A stretch of DNA of 19,886 nt from JARICQ01 sp964527205 (GTDB taxonomy: Bacteria; Bacillota; Clostridia; Tissierellales; Tissierellaceae), in the NCBI GenBank assembly GCA_964527205.1, contig CAZGQG010000033.1, forward strand, positions 1-19,886, read 5' to 3'. This document shows positions 1 to 7,112 of the stretch, one piece after another; the stretch's first letter is position 1, and each line of letters begins with the position of its first letter. The translations under genes were made by a program, and so were the position numbers. A model generated the notes under the pieces. That model was not told the origin of the DNA. It worked only from the letters and a program-made list of their open reading frames with translations, and did no database searches.

Positions 1-95
1 AGGCAGCAAGAAGTGTTGGAGAATTACATTCAGTACATGTAATACCAAGACCACACAGTGAAGTGGAAAGAGTTGTACTAAAGCAATACGAATAA
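1..95 (+). CDS. BMC-domain microcompartment shell protein, C-terminal fragment
   Basis: Only the last 30 residues are in the window. Reading codons from base 3 gives AARSVGELHSVHVIPRPHSE (first 20 residues), then a short charged tail and TAA at 93-95. The segment GELxSVHVIPRPHxxVE is the hallmark C-terminal strand and helix of hexameter-forming EutM/PduA-type BMC (PF00936) shell proteins, in which single-domain subunits tile the facets of a proteinaceous organelle. The stop lies 19 bp before the next ATG, so the gene is almost certainly in one operon with the flavoprotein and adenine deaminase that follow. I cannot see the pore loop, so the shell type (small-pore hexamer or the second half of a tandem protein) is undetermined. 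Family assignment is confident despite the short length, because the motif is very characteristic. Confidence 0.85.
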   Translation, partial: AARSVGELHSVHVIPRPHSEVERVVLKQYE

Positions 96-114
96 TATAA
101 TTGGAGTGTTTTAA

Positions 115-906
115 ATGCTTAAGGATAAAATTACATTAAATGTATTAGCTGATATTAGTAAAATGCTTGGAAATACTACAATTATTACACCTAGCAGCAC
201 ATCTGAATTAGGATCTAATAATAGGGCCCTAGTAATATTTAATGGATCCAATATAGAAATCCAGGATAAGCTTAGGGAAATAAAATTATTAAAGGACCAG
301 GGTGTGTCTATTTCTATTGCATTTTCCTTTATGGGAGATATGATCACTGAAGAAGAAAAAATAATAGAATATCTAAGACCTGAGGAGGTCTATAAGGAAG
401 AGGATATATTCAAGCTTAAAGAAATAGCAAATAGATATTCATTTCTTATTGCACCAACCCTTACTATTAGCACCATGTCAAAGGTAGTAGGTGGCTTTAT
501 AGACAACTTCCTTTCAAATCTAGTTTGGACCTTCCTATATATGGGAAAGGATGTATATGTTGATTTTACATCCACAAAGAATTATCTGGGAGAGAAATGT
601 AAAAACCAGGCCATAGAAAGAGTAATAGATAAGAATATAAGGGAAATCAAAGAACTGGGAGCCAAGGAAATAGTTTCAGGAGATTATCTAAGGACAATAT
701 TAAATAAGAATAGTCCCAAGACCATAGATAGGGAGAGCTCAGTGAGGACAAGCCAGGGAGAAGGGAGAAAAGAGATTCTAACAGAAAGAGACATAGAAAA
801 GCTTGCAAAGACAAGTAATTCCATTAAAGTGGCCCGGGGCAGTATAATAACACCTCTAGCTAGGGATAAGATAAAGAGTCTGGGAATATCAATAATAAAA
901 GATTAA
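115..906 (+). CDS. BMC-associated flavoprotein with EutQ-like C-terminal tail
   Basis: A 263-residue cytosolic protein starting at ATG 115, with GGAGTG at 103-108. Residues about 110-150 (APTLTISTMSKVVGGFIDNF, then LSN and a hydrophobic run) match the pattern of the PF02441 flavoprotein fold, where an APxTxNTxxKxxxGxxDN segment contacts FMN. Residues 221-260 form a separate tail of the form LTERDIEKL...RGSIITPLARDKIKSLGI. From memory this resembles the N-terminal segment of the ethanolamine-microcompartment protein EutQ. A charged, low-complexity linker (about 200-220) separates the two parts. The gene sits between a BMC shell protein and adenine deaminase, which suggests an electron-transfer or cofactor role tied to the microcompartment. 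The reaction is unknown. It could also be a phosphopantothenoylcysteine-decarboxylase-like enzyme, but the locus argues against coenzyme A synthesis. Confidence 0.65.
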   Translation: MLKDKITLNVLADISKMLGNTTIITPSSTSELGSNNRALVIFNGSNIEIQDKLREIKLLKDQGVSISIAFSFMGDMITEEEKIIEYLRPEEVYKEEDIFKLKEIANRYSFLIAPTLTISTMSKVVGGFIDNFLSNLVWTFLYMGKDVYVDFTSTKNYLGEKCKNQAIERVIDKNIREIKELGAKEIVSGDYLRTILNKNSPKTIDRESSVRTSQGEGRKEILTERDIEKLAKTSNSIKVARGSIITPLARDKIKSLGISIIKD

Positions 907-926
907 GCACAAAGGAGGCATTCAGC

Positions 927-2738
927 TTGGAAACCAAATTTTTAAAAATGGGCATGGAGTATAGGAATATAATAGATATACTCATGGGAGATAAGGAATT
1001 TGCGGATATAGTACTTCACAATGGACAAGTAGTCAATGTAATCACAAGGGAAGTATATAAGGCAGATATTGCCATCAAGGGACAATATATTGTGTTGGTT
1101 GGAGACTGCGAGAAGACCATAGGTGAAGATACTCTTGTAATAGACTTGCAGGGCAAATATTTAGCACCAGGATTTATTGACAGTCATATGCATTTTGAAT
1201 CCAGTATGCTTACAGTCACTGAATTTTCAAGACTATCAATACCCTCAGGAACAACAACACTTATAGCAGATCCCCATGAGATTGGTAATGCATTGGGACC
1301 AGTGGGAATGAAGGCAATGGCAGATGAAATAGACAGTGTACCTAATAATGTAAAATTAGTAGTACCTGCCTTGGCCCCGGATTCACCAGGACTGGAAACC
1401 GCAGGGGTAGATGTATCTTCAAAGGATATGGAAGATTTATTGAATTATAAAAATATTGTGGGAATTGGAGAATTACAGGGATTTAGTAATGCTCAACATG
1501 TATATGACAACACACCAGAGGTAATTACAGACCTACTTGCATCAACCATGTATGCAAAGTCCAAGGGTATGGTAGTGGATGGGAATGCACCAGAATTATT
1601 TGGAAGGGAACTAGCAGCCCATATAATATCTACTGGTGGCAGATGTTCTTGCCACGAGACTACCACCAAGGAAGAAGCTGTGGAAAAACTTAGACAGGGT
1701 GTTTACCTATTCATGAGAGAGGGTTCCACTCAGAGAAATATGGCAGAATGTATTAGAGCTGTTACAGAAGAGGGAATGGACTCTAGAAGATGTATTCTAG
1801 CTACAGATGACATGGTGGCTGCAGACTTAGAGACAGTAGGTCACATGAATGAAATAGTTCGAAGAACTATTAAAGAAGGAGTAAGCCCAGTAGAGGCTAT
1901 TCAGATGGTAACCATAAATCCAGCTACTTATTTTGGAATGCATGATGTAGGAGAATTGGCACCAGGTAAGATGGCGGATATAGCAGTTATAGGTGACTTG
2001 GAAGAAATGACTATTGATGGAGTATTTTTAAAGGGTAAACTAGTAGCCTCTGATAGGGAACTCCTAATAGACCTACCAAAATATACCTATCCTGACAGTG
2101 TTAAGAACTCCGTGAAGAGAGGTCCAGTTAGTGAAGAAGAGCTGGAAGTAAAGGCAGAGGGAAATACAGCCAGAATTAGGGCTATAGTTACAATTCCAGA
2201 TCAAAACCTTACAGGCAATGCTGAGGAAACTCTGAAAGTTCAAAGAGGAGTAGTGGAGGCAGATACATCTAAGGACACTATTCACATAGTTTGTGTTGAA
2301 AGATATGGAAGAACTGGAGAGGTTGGAAAGGCATTTGTACAAGGCTTTGGCCTAAAAGAAGGAGCCTTTGCCCAATCAGTAGCCCATGACACTCACAATA
2401 TAACCGCAGTGGGAACTAATATTAAGGATATGACAGCTGCAGTAAATAGAGTAATAGAAATGGGTGGAGGACTTTCTGTAGTAAATAGGGGAAGAGTACT
2501 AGGAGAGATGAGACTTCCAGTAGGTGGACTTATTACAGATGAATTAGATGCCCATGAGGTAAGTGCCAAGATAGAAGAACTTGAAAACATAGTTAGGGAT
2601 GACCTAGGAGCAAGTATTCATGCACCATTTATGCACCTTTCATTTTTAGCCCTTTCAACATCCCCAACATGGAAGATAACAGATAAGGGAATAGTAGATG
2701 TAAATAACTTTAAAATCCTTCCACCAGTAATAGAATAA
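927..2738 (+). CDS. ade: Adenine deaminase
   Basis: Converts adenine to hypoxanthine and ammonia (EC 3.5.4.2), a purine salvage and catabolism step in the cytoplasm, or here possibly in or beside a microcompartment. The 603-residue length is close to the roughly 590 of bacterial Ade (amidohydrolase superfamily). Visible motifs are the metal-binding GFIDSHMHFESSM at residues 82-94 (H87, H89), the HEIGNALGP loop, CHETTTKEEA, ILATDDM carrying a conserved Asp, and a C-terminal domain with VAHDTHNITAVG and VGGL. The start is TTG at 927, chosen because AAAGGAGG at 911-918 lies 8 bp upstream; an internal ATG at 948 has no such site. It begins 20 bp after the flavoprotein stop and ends at a strong terminator, so it closes the operon. 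Placement behind a BMC shell gene suggests adenine is a substrate of the encoded organelle pathway. Confidence 0.93.
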   Translation: METKFLKMGMEYRNIIDILMGDKEFADIVLHNGQVVNVITREVYKADIAIKGQYIVLVGDCEKTIGEDTLVIDLQGKYLAPGFIDSHMHFESSMLTVTEFSRLSIPSGTTTLIADPHEIGNALGPVGMKAMADEIDSVPNNVKLVVPALAPDSPGLETAGVDVSSKDMEDLLNYKNIVGIGELQGFSNAQHVYDNTPEVITDLLASTMYAKSKGMVVDGNAPELFGRELAAHIISTGGRCSCHETTTKEEAVEKLRQGVYLFMREGSTQRNMAECIRAVTEEGMDSRRCILATDDMVAADLETVGHMNEIVRRTIKEGVSPVEAIQMVTINPATYFGMHDVGELAPGKMADIAVIGDLEEMTIDGVFLKGKLVASDRELLIDLPKYTYPDSVKNSVKRGPVSEEELEVKAEGNTARIRAIVTIPDQNLTGNAEETLKVQRGVVEADTSKDTIHIVCVERYGRTGEVGKAFVQGFGLKEGAFAQSVAHDTHNITAVGTNIKDMTAAVNRVIEMGGGLSVVNRGRVLGEMRLPVGGLITDELDAHEVSAKIEELENIVRDDLGASIHAPFMHLSFLALSTSPTWKITDKGIVDVNNFKILPPVIE

Positions 2739-2761
2739 AAACAAAAGATAAAATATAAACC

Positions 2762-2801
2762 CAGTCCAAAGTAGGAAACTGCTTTGGACTGATATTTTTT
2801 T
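2762..2801 (+). terminator. Rho-independent terminator of the BMC/ade operon
   Basis: CAGTCCAAAG (2762-2771) pairs perfectly with CTTTGGACTG (2782-2791) over 10 bp. A T-run follows at 2795-2801, starting 24 bp after the ade stop. Confidence 0.88.
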
Positions 2802-2828
2802 GAGATTTATTTATTTCTTTGTGATAAA
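2800..2828 (+). promoter_or_regulatory. Candidate sigma-A promoter for the DUF445 gene
   Basis: TTGAGA (2800-2805), a 17-bp spacer and GATAAA (2823-2828) stand upstream of the gene starting at 2876. The -35 matches 5 of 6 and the -10 matches 4 of 6. It begins inside the T-run of the previous terminator, so the two units are separately transcribed. Confidence 0.45.
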
Positions 2829-2875
2829 ATGTATATTGCTGGAAAATTACAAAGAAAAAGAAAGAAGGAGAAAAG

Positions 2876-4342
2876 ATGAAAATACTAATACCTGTACTAG
2901 TAGGTAGTATAATAGGATACTTTACCAATTGGTTGGCTATAAAAATGTTATTTAAACCCCATTATGAAAAGAAAATATTTGGACTTACCCTTCCCTTTAC
3001 ACCAGGGCTTATACCCAAGGAAAGAGATAGGATGGCAGCTAACATAGGAAATACTGTAGGAGAGCACCTGCTTTCCACAGAAACAATAGTGGAGGCCATA
3101 TCCAATAGGGAAAATGAAGCCAATATAAAAAAATGGTTAGGGGATAAGCTAGAAAGTCTTAGAAAAGAAGAAAGAACAATTGAAGAGTTTATAGGAGAAA
3201 AAATACTAGGAGATTCCCTGTTTCCAATCCAGGCAATCAAGGATAAACTTAGCAAATATTTAATCCATTCCCTAAGAGATCAAAACTTTAAAAATAAAAG
3301 CAAAAAGACCATAGAAAGACTTATAGAAAACTATGATACTGAGGAACTATACAAAAAAATTGATAGAGGCAGCCTGGCATTTTTAGAAGACCTGGCTAAA
3401 TCCCAAGATTTAAAAGAAGAAATAGAAAGTTTAATCTTAAAGACCTTAGAAGAAGCTTCAAAGAATGATAAAACTTTAGGAGAGCTAATAGATGAGGACA
3501 TATATAGGTCTATAGATGGATATTTAGATGAAAATAAGGAGAAAATAGGAACTGGTGTAAGGAAGATCTTAAGGGAGGATGATGTAAGGGAAAAGATTCA
3601 AAACAAGATAGCAGATTCCATATTTGATCGATCAAACAAGCTTATCTTAGCCTTTATAAGTCCAGAGCTAATTTCCCAGAAGGTATTTGAATCCTTAGAA
3701 AAATATATTGAAAAAGAAGAAACAGATGAAGACATTATAGGAGCCATTAAGCTTCTCCTTGAAAAGACCAAGGAGAAGAAACTAAGTGATCTAGCCCTTG
3801 GGTTTCAAAAGATCCTAGATGAGGAATCCATAGAAAAAATATCCAATGGCCTTGTAAAACTAGTTCTAAGTGAGGATAATAATGAGAGATTTAAAGACAA
3901 ACTTATTGGCCTACTAAGGGAAAGGGAAAATGTGGGTAAAGACAAGCTGGGAGCATATATTTGGGACAGGCTTGAAAACTTATTAGATTCTCCTGGCCTA
4001 GAAAATAAGATGGTGGATTTAGTAGATAGGTCACTAGATAAAATATTAGGGATAGAAATATCAGCCCTAGTTATTAAATTAAATGATGATTTAATATTTA
4101 ATGCCTATGAAATTGCTAAGAAGATCTTTAAAAACTTTGCAAGGGAAGAACTTCCAAAGATTATAGAACTTTTAAATGTTTCCAAAATAGTTGAAGATAA
4201 GATCAACAGTTTTGATATAGACTATGCAGAAAAATTAATATTAGATATTGCCAGAAAAGAATTAAATCAAATTACTAGATTAGGAGCTCTTTTAGGGGCA
4301 GTTCTTGGACTACTCTCTCCACTTTTGCAGTATATATATTAA
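2876..4342 (+). CDS. DUF445 family membrane protein (YheB-like)
   Basis: A 488-residue protein with AAGGAG at 2865-2870, 5 bp before the ATG. The N-terminus has a membrane segment (residues 1-25) with the DUF445 signature GYFTNWLAIKMLFKP, followed by LPFTPGLIPKERDRMAANIG. The long middle is charged and helical, rich in Glu and Lys. A C-terminal hydrophobic segment (LGALLGAVLGLLSPLLQYIY) would place both ends at the membrane. Bacillus subtilis YheB, a relative, is shorter (about 377 residues as I recall), so the middle appears expanded. YheB has been linked to the forespore/spore surface in Bacillus, but the molecular function of DUF445 is not established, and nothing in this locus defines it. 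The gene is monocistronic, with a terminator upstream and the nrdJ promoter downstream. Confidence 0.85.
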   Translation: MKILIPVLVGSIIGYFTNWLAIKMLFKPHYEKKIFGLTLPFTPGLIPKERDRMAANIGNTVGEHLLSTETIVEAISNRENEANIKKWLGDKLESLRKEERTIEEFIGEKILGDSLFPIQAIKDKLSKYLIHSLRDQNFKNKSKKTIERLIENYDTEELYKKIDRGSLAFLEDLAKSQDLKEEIESLILKTLEEASKNDKTLGELIDEDIYRSIDGYLDENKEKIGTGVRKILREDDVREKIQNKIADSIFDRSNKLILAFISPELISQKVFESLEKYIEKEETDEDIIGAIKLLLEKTKEKKLSDLALGFQKILDEESIEKISNGLVKLVLSEDNNERFKDKLIGLLRERENVGKDKLGAYIWDRLENLLDSPGLENKMVDLVDRSLDKILGIEISALVIKLNDDLIFNAYEIAKKIFKNFAREELPKIIELLNVSKIVEDKINSFDIDYAEKLILDIARKELNQITRLGALLGAVLGLLSPLLQYIY

Positions 4343-4373
4343 TTTAATTTAATATTTAAAATAAGAAAAAATA

Positions 4374-4402
4374 TGGATACTATACCATATATATGGTATA
4401 CT
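4374..4402 (+). promoter_or_regulatory. Extended -10 promoter of nrdJ
   Basis: TGGATA (4374-4379, 4 of 6 to the -35 consensus), a 17-bp spacer, and TATACT (4397-4402, 5 of 6) preceded by TGG (4394-4396), which gives an extended TGnTATAAT-type -10. The -10 is embedded in a perfect palindrome, so a bound repressor would occlude it. Confidence 0.5.
4381..4400 (+). promoter_or_regulatory. 20-bp perfect palindrome overlapping the nrdJ -10
   Basis: TATACCATATATATGGTATA reads identically on both strands. It could be an operator, or a weak AT-rich hairpin ending the DUF445 transcript (no good T-run follows, which disfavours the second). Its centre (4390.5) is 31 bp from the centre of the NrdR-like box at 4414-4429, the spacing expected for paired NrdR boxes. 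Confidence 0.5.
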
Positions 4403-4413
4403 GTTTCTTAGAC

Positions 4414-4429
4414 ACACAAGATATAGTGA
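4414..4429 (+). promoter_or_regulatory. Probable NrdR box upstream of nrdJ
   Basis: ACACAAGATATAGTGA agrees closely with the NrdR consensus as I recall it (ACACwATATATwGTGT), with both half-site cores ACAC and GTG intact. It lies 15 bp before the chosen nrdJ start and just downstream of the -10. NrdR is an ATP/dATP-sensing repressor of ribonucleotide reductase genes; the nrdR gene is not in this window. Confidence 0.6.
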
Positions 4430-4444
4430 ATGGGAGGATTGGGA

Positions 4445-6577
4445 ATGTTAAAAGTAGAGAAGAGAAATGGAGATATTGTAGCATTTGAGGCAGAGAAGAT
4501 CGGAAATGCAGTAATGCAAGCCATGAAGGAGTCAGATCTAGGGGTAAATGAAGAGCTGGCCATGGAAATCGGAGAAAAAGCCCAAGAGAAATTTAAAGAT
4601 GAAGATGTAGTTCACATTGAAAAAATACAAGACTTTGTAGAGATTGCACTTATGATGACAAGACCAGAAGTTGCTAAGCTTTATATTATCTATAGAGATG
4701 AGAGAGCAAAGCTTAGAGAACAGGGTTGGGTAATGAGTGATCTTCAAAGAGACATATATGAAAAGAAATATAGACATGACAATGAGACCTTTGATGAATT
4801 CTTAAATAGGGTAAGTGGAGGAAATGCTCCAGTTAAAAAGGCTATAAAGGATAAAAAATTCATGCCTGCAGGAAGGATACTTGCTGGTAGAGGTTTGGAC
4901 AAGCTTGGAAGAAAGATAACCCTTTCAAATTGTTATGTAATGCCAAAGGTAGAGGACAATATAGAGTCAATATTTGACACTGCTAAATACCTGGCAAAAA
5001 CCTATTCCTATGGTGGAGGATGTGGACTTACCCTGTCTAAGCTTAGACCAAAGGGAGCAAAGGTAAACAACGCAGCCCATACAACTACAGGAGCAGTTAG
5101 CTTTATGGATTTATTTTCCATGGTTACAGGCCTTATAGGTATGAGGGGAAGACGTGGAGCCCTAATGCTAAATATGGATGTAGACCATCCTGATATAGAA
5201 GATTTTATAGATGTTAAAAATGACTTATCCAAGGTAAATTATGCTAATATATCTGTAAATGTAAATGATGAGTTTATGAAGGCAGTAGAGGCTGATGAGG
5301 AATATGAACTTTATTTCAACGTAGAATCCACTGGAGAAGAAATTAGCAGGAAAATCAAGGCAAGGGAATTATTTTATAAATTAGCCCTAAACAATTGGAA
5401 TATGGCAGAACCTGGAATATTATATAAAAATAGAATAGATACCTGGAATCTAATGAGTGAAGATCCAGACTTTGAATTTGCAGGAGTAAACCCATGTGCA
5501 GAGGAAACTCTACCTGCCTTTGGAAGTTGTAACCTATCTTCAATCAACCTATCTGAATTTGTAAGGAAGCCTTTTACAGAGGAAGCAAGCTTTGATTTTG
5601 ATGAATTTAAAGAAATGATAAAGGACGGGGTTATATATTTAAATGAAATATTAGATGAAAATATGGACCTTCATCCACTGGAGCAGCAGAGAGAAAAATC
5701 AAGAGACTTAAGGCAAATAGGACTGGGAATAATGGGTCTGGCAGATATGTTTATTAAACTAGGAGTTAAATATGGTAGCGAGGAATCTCTTAAGTGGGTA
5801 GAGAAAATAGGAAGCATCATGGTTAATGAAGCCCTTAGACAATCAGCACTTCTTGCAAAAGAAGATGGAGCTTTCCCAGATTACAAGGCAGAGGCAGTTT
5901 TAAAGTCTCCATATCTTTTAGAGAATGCAGATGATGATGTAATAGAACTTATAAAAGAGCATGGGCTTAGAAACAGTCAACTTTTAACCATAGCACCTAC
6001 GGGAAGTATATCTACCCTTATTGGATGTAGCAATGGTGTAGAGCCAATCTTCCAGATATCCTATACTAGAAAATCAGAGTCCCTTCATAGTACAGATACC
6101 TACTATAAGGTATTTACTCAAATAGTTAAGGAATATATGGATAGAAACAACCTAGTTTCTGAAGATGAACTACCTGATTTCTTTATTACAACAACTAATC
6201 TAGATTATAGGGATAGGATAGATGTTCAGTCAACTTGGCAGAACTTTATAGATGCAAGTATTTCTTCTACTGTAAATGTACCAAATGAATTTACGGTAAA
6301 GGATGTAGAAGAGCTTTATCTATATGCATGGAAAAAAGGAGTTAAGGGAATTACTATCTATAGAGATGGTTGTGCAAGATCAGGAATTCTTATATCTGAT
6401 ACAGCCAAGAATAGTAAATTAGACAAGATAGATGAACTTAAGGCAGAATTAGATAAACTAGCAGGAGAACAATTAATGGAAGATCCAGATACATGTCCAA
6501 TGTGCGGTGGAAAATTAATGCACAGTGGTGGATGTGATGAGTGCCAGGACTGTGGCTTTAGTCCTTGCTCAATTTAA
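4445..6577 (+). CDS. nrdJ: Class II (B12-dependent) ribonucleoside-diphosphate reductase
   Basis: Reduces ribonucleotides to deoxyribonucleotides with adenosylcobalamin, without oxygen. It has 710 residues from ATG 4445, chosen because GGGAGG (4432-4437) sits 7 bp upstream; the in-frame ATG at 4430 would overlap that site. An N-terminal ATP-cone (about 1-90, KRNGDIVAFEAEKI) gives allosteric control. The catalytic barrel carries three expected cysteines: C163 (SNCYV), the finger-loop thiyl cysteine C351 (NPCAEE) and C362 (GSCNLSS). The 11-residue gap between the last two is as in Thermotoga NrdJ. IAPTGSIS and the C-terminal cysteine-rich tail from C684 (CPMCGGK, then two more Cys clusters) match the usual redox-active/zinc-ribbon end. 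NrdR-type sites upstream suggest repression when dNTPs are plentiful. It is followed by a terminator and is monocistronic. Confidence 0.96.
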   Translation: MLKVEKRNGDIVAFEAEKIGNAVMQAMKESDLGVNEELAMEIGEKAQEKFKDEDVVHIEKIQDFVEIALMMTRPEVAKLYIIYRDERAKLREQGWVMSDLQRDIYEKKYRHDNETFDEFLNRVSGGNAPVKKAIKDKKFMPAGRILAGRGLDKLGRKITLSNCYVMPKVEDNIESIFDTAKYLAKTYSYGGGCGLTLSKLRPKGAKVNNAAHTTTGAVSFMDLFSMVTGLIGMRGRRGALMLNMDVDHPDIEDFIDVKNDLSKVNYANISVNVNDEFMKAVEADEEYELYFNVESTGEEISRKIKARELFYKLALNNWNMAEPGILYKNRIDTWNLMSEDPDFEFAGVNPCAEETLPAFGSCNLSSINLSEFVRKPFTEEASFDFDEFKEMIKDGVIYLNEILDENMDLHPLEQQREKSRDLRQIGLGIMGLADMFIKLGVKYGSEESLKWVEKIGSIMVNEALRQSALLAKEDGAFPDYKAEAVLKSPYLLENADDDVIELIKEHGLRNSQLLTIAPTGSISTLIGCSNGVEPIFQISYTRKSESLHSTDTYYKVFTQIVKEYMDRNNLVSEDELPDFFITTTNLDYRDRIDVQSTWQNFIDASISSTVNVPNEFTVKDVEELYLYAWKKGVKGITIYRDGCARSGILISDTAKNSKLDKIDELKAELDKLAGEQLMEDPDTCPMCGGKLMHSGGCDECQDCGFSPCSI

Positions 6578-6589
6578 TAAAGAAGAAGA

Positions 6590-6623
6590 AAATGGAGTGT
6601 TCAAGAGAACACTCCATTTTTTT
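6590..6623. terminator. Bidirectional terminator between nrdJ and the trx-like gene
   Basis: AAATGGAGTGTTC (6590-6602) pairs with GAACACTCCATTT (6607-6619) across an AAGA loop, with T-run 6617-6623 on the plus strand. The minus strand also has a T-rich run after the same hairpin, so it can end the convergent gene ending at 6635. Confidence 0.9.
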
Positions 6624-6634
6624 AGAAAAATAGA

Positions 6635-6883
6635 TCAATCACCTAGGGAAGAGTCCTGGATAATCTTCTTTATATCTGAAAGAGGAGGAATCCTTCCCTG
6701 GAGTGCTATCTTTCCATTGATAATCATGGCAGGGGTTTTTTTAATCCCAAATCTCTCCTCTCCATGATCGGTTTCTATTAATTCTAAGCTATGCTTTATT
6801 CCTAACTGCTCTAAGGCCAAGTGAACCACTGGGGCTAAAGGATTGCCCCCTCATGAAACTTCATTTATCAATTTTATATCCAT
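6635..6883 (-). CDS. Thioredoxin-fold protein, probable selenoprotein (UGA at codon 11 read as Sec)
   Basis: An 82-codon reading frame runs from ATG (6883-6881) to UGA (6637-6635), interrupted once by in-frame UGA at 6853-6851. AAGGAGG (6896-6890) lies 6 bp before the ATG, with a TGCTATAAT promoter element upstream. The product is MDIKLINEVS-U-GGNPLAPVV, then HLALEQLGI and so on to a cis-proline loop (KKTPAMIINGK, Thr50-Pro51) and LQGRIPPLSDIKKII. Length and layout match the small Thioredoxin_3 (PF13192, MTH895-like) family, and the UGA falls at the first redox cysteine. A hairpin with a G-starting apical loop lies 24 nt after the UGA. Without Sec insertion only a 64-residue fragment from a GTG lacking a ribosome site remains. 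The alternative is a Cys-to-stop pseudogene, but the rest of the frame is intact. Likely role: thiol/selenol redox chemistry; the partner is unknown. Confidence 0.72.
6817..6850 (-). promoter_or_regulatory. Candidate bacterial SECIS element
   Basis: Just 3' of the UGA (minus strand) there are two competing stems. One is GGGGC (6849-6845) with GCCCC (6835-6831). The other is CCAGTG (6832-6827) with CACTTGG (6823-6817), with a bulged U and a GUU loop. The second has its loop starting 25 nt after the UGA with a G first, within the range I recall for bacterial SECIS elements (about 16-37 nt, G among the first loop bases). Confidence 0.5.
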
Positions 6884-6908
6884 AAAGTACCTCCTTAAGC
6901 TTTAGTCC

Positions 6909-6917
6909 ATTATAGCA
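6909..6917 (-). promoter_or_regulatory. Extended -10 of the trx-like gene
   Basis: On the minus strand TGC (6917-6915) followed by TATAAT (6914-6909) forms a perfect extended -10, about 26 bp before the ATG. No good -35 is visible, which is tolerable for an extended -10 promoter. Confidence 0.5.
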
Positions 6918-7052
6918 AATAAAAGATTTAATTACATTAAAAAAGCAGTGGAGGACATGGTTTAGGATAAAACTTATTGAAAAAGATAATTCAGGGTATA
7001 AGACTAAGAGTAAGCATTAAGAGATCTTAAATAAAAATTGTAATAAAGCAAA

Positions 7053-7095
7053 AATATGCTTAGAAGACTTAATAAAAAGTGCTTCTAAACATATT
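7053..7095 (+). repeat. Inverted repeat in the pgpA leader
   Basis: AATATGCTTAGAAG (7053-7066) and CTTCTAAACATATT (7082-7095) are complementary except for one position, with a 15-nt loop. The right arm ends 5 bp before the ribosome site of the next gene. It lacks a T-run, so it is not a terminator. It may be an operator or an mRNA hairpin; function unknown. Confidence 0.4.
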
Positions 7096-7112
7096 ATACG
7101 AGGAGAGATAAT

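Noticed and set aside
4381..4400. Palindrome as the DUF445 terminator
   Set aside because: The stem is mostly A-T and is followed by CTGTTTCTTA rather than a U-run. Its overlap with the nrdJ -10 and spacing to the NrdR-like box favour an operator.
6635..6829. 64-residue minus-strand ORF starting at GTG 6829 taken as a complete gene
   Set aside because: No ribosome site precedes that GTG and the thioredoxin fold would lack its first strand and active-site loop. The upstream ATG with AAGGAGG plus an in-frame UGA explains it better.
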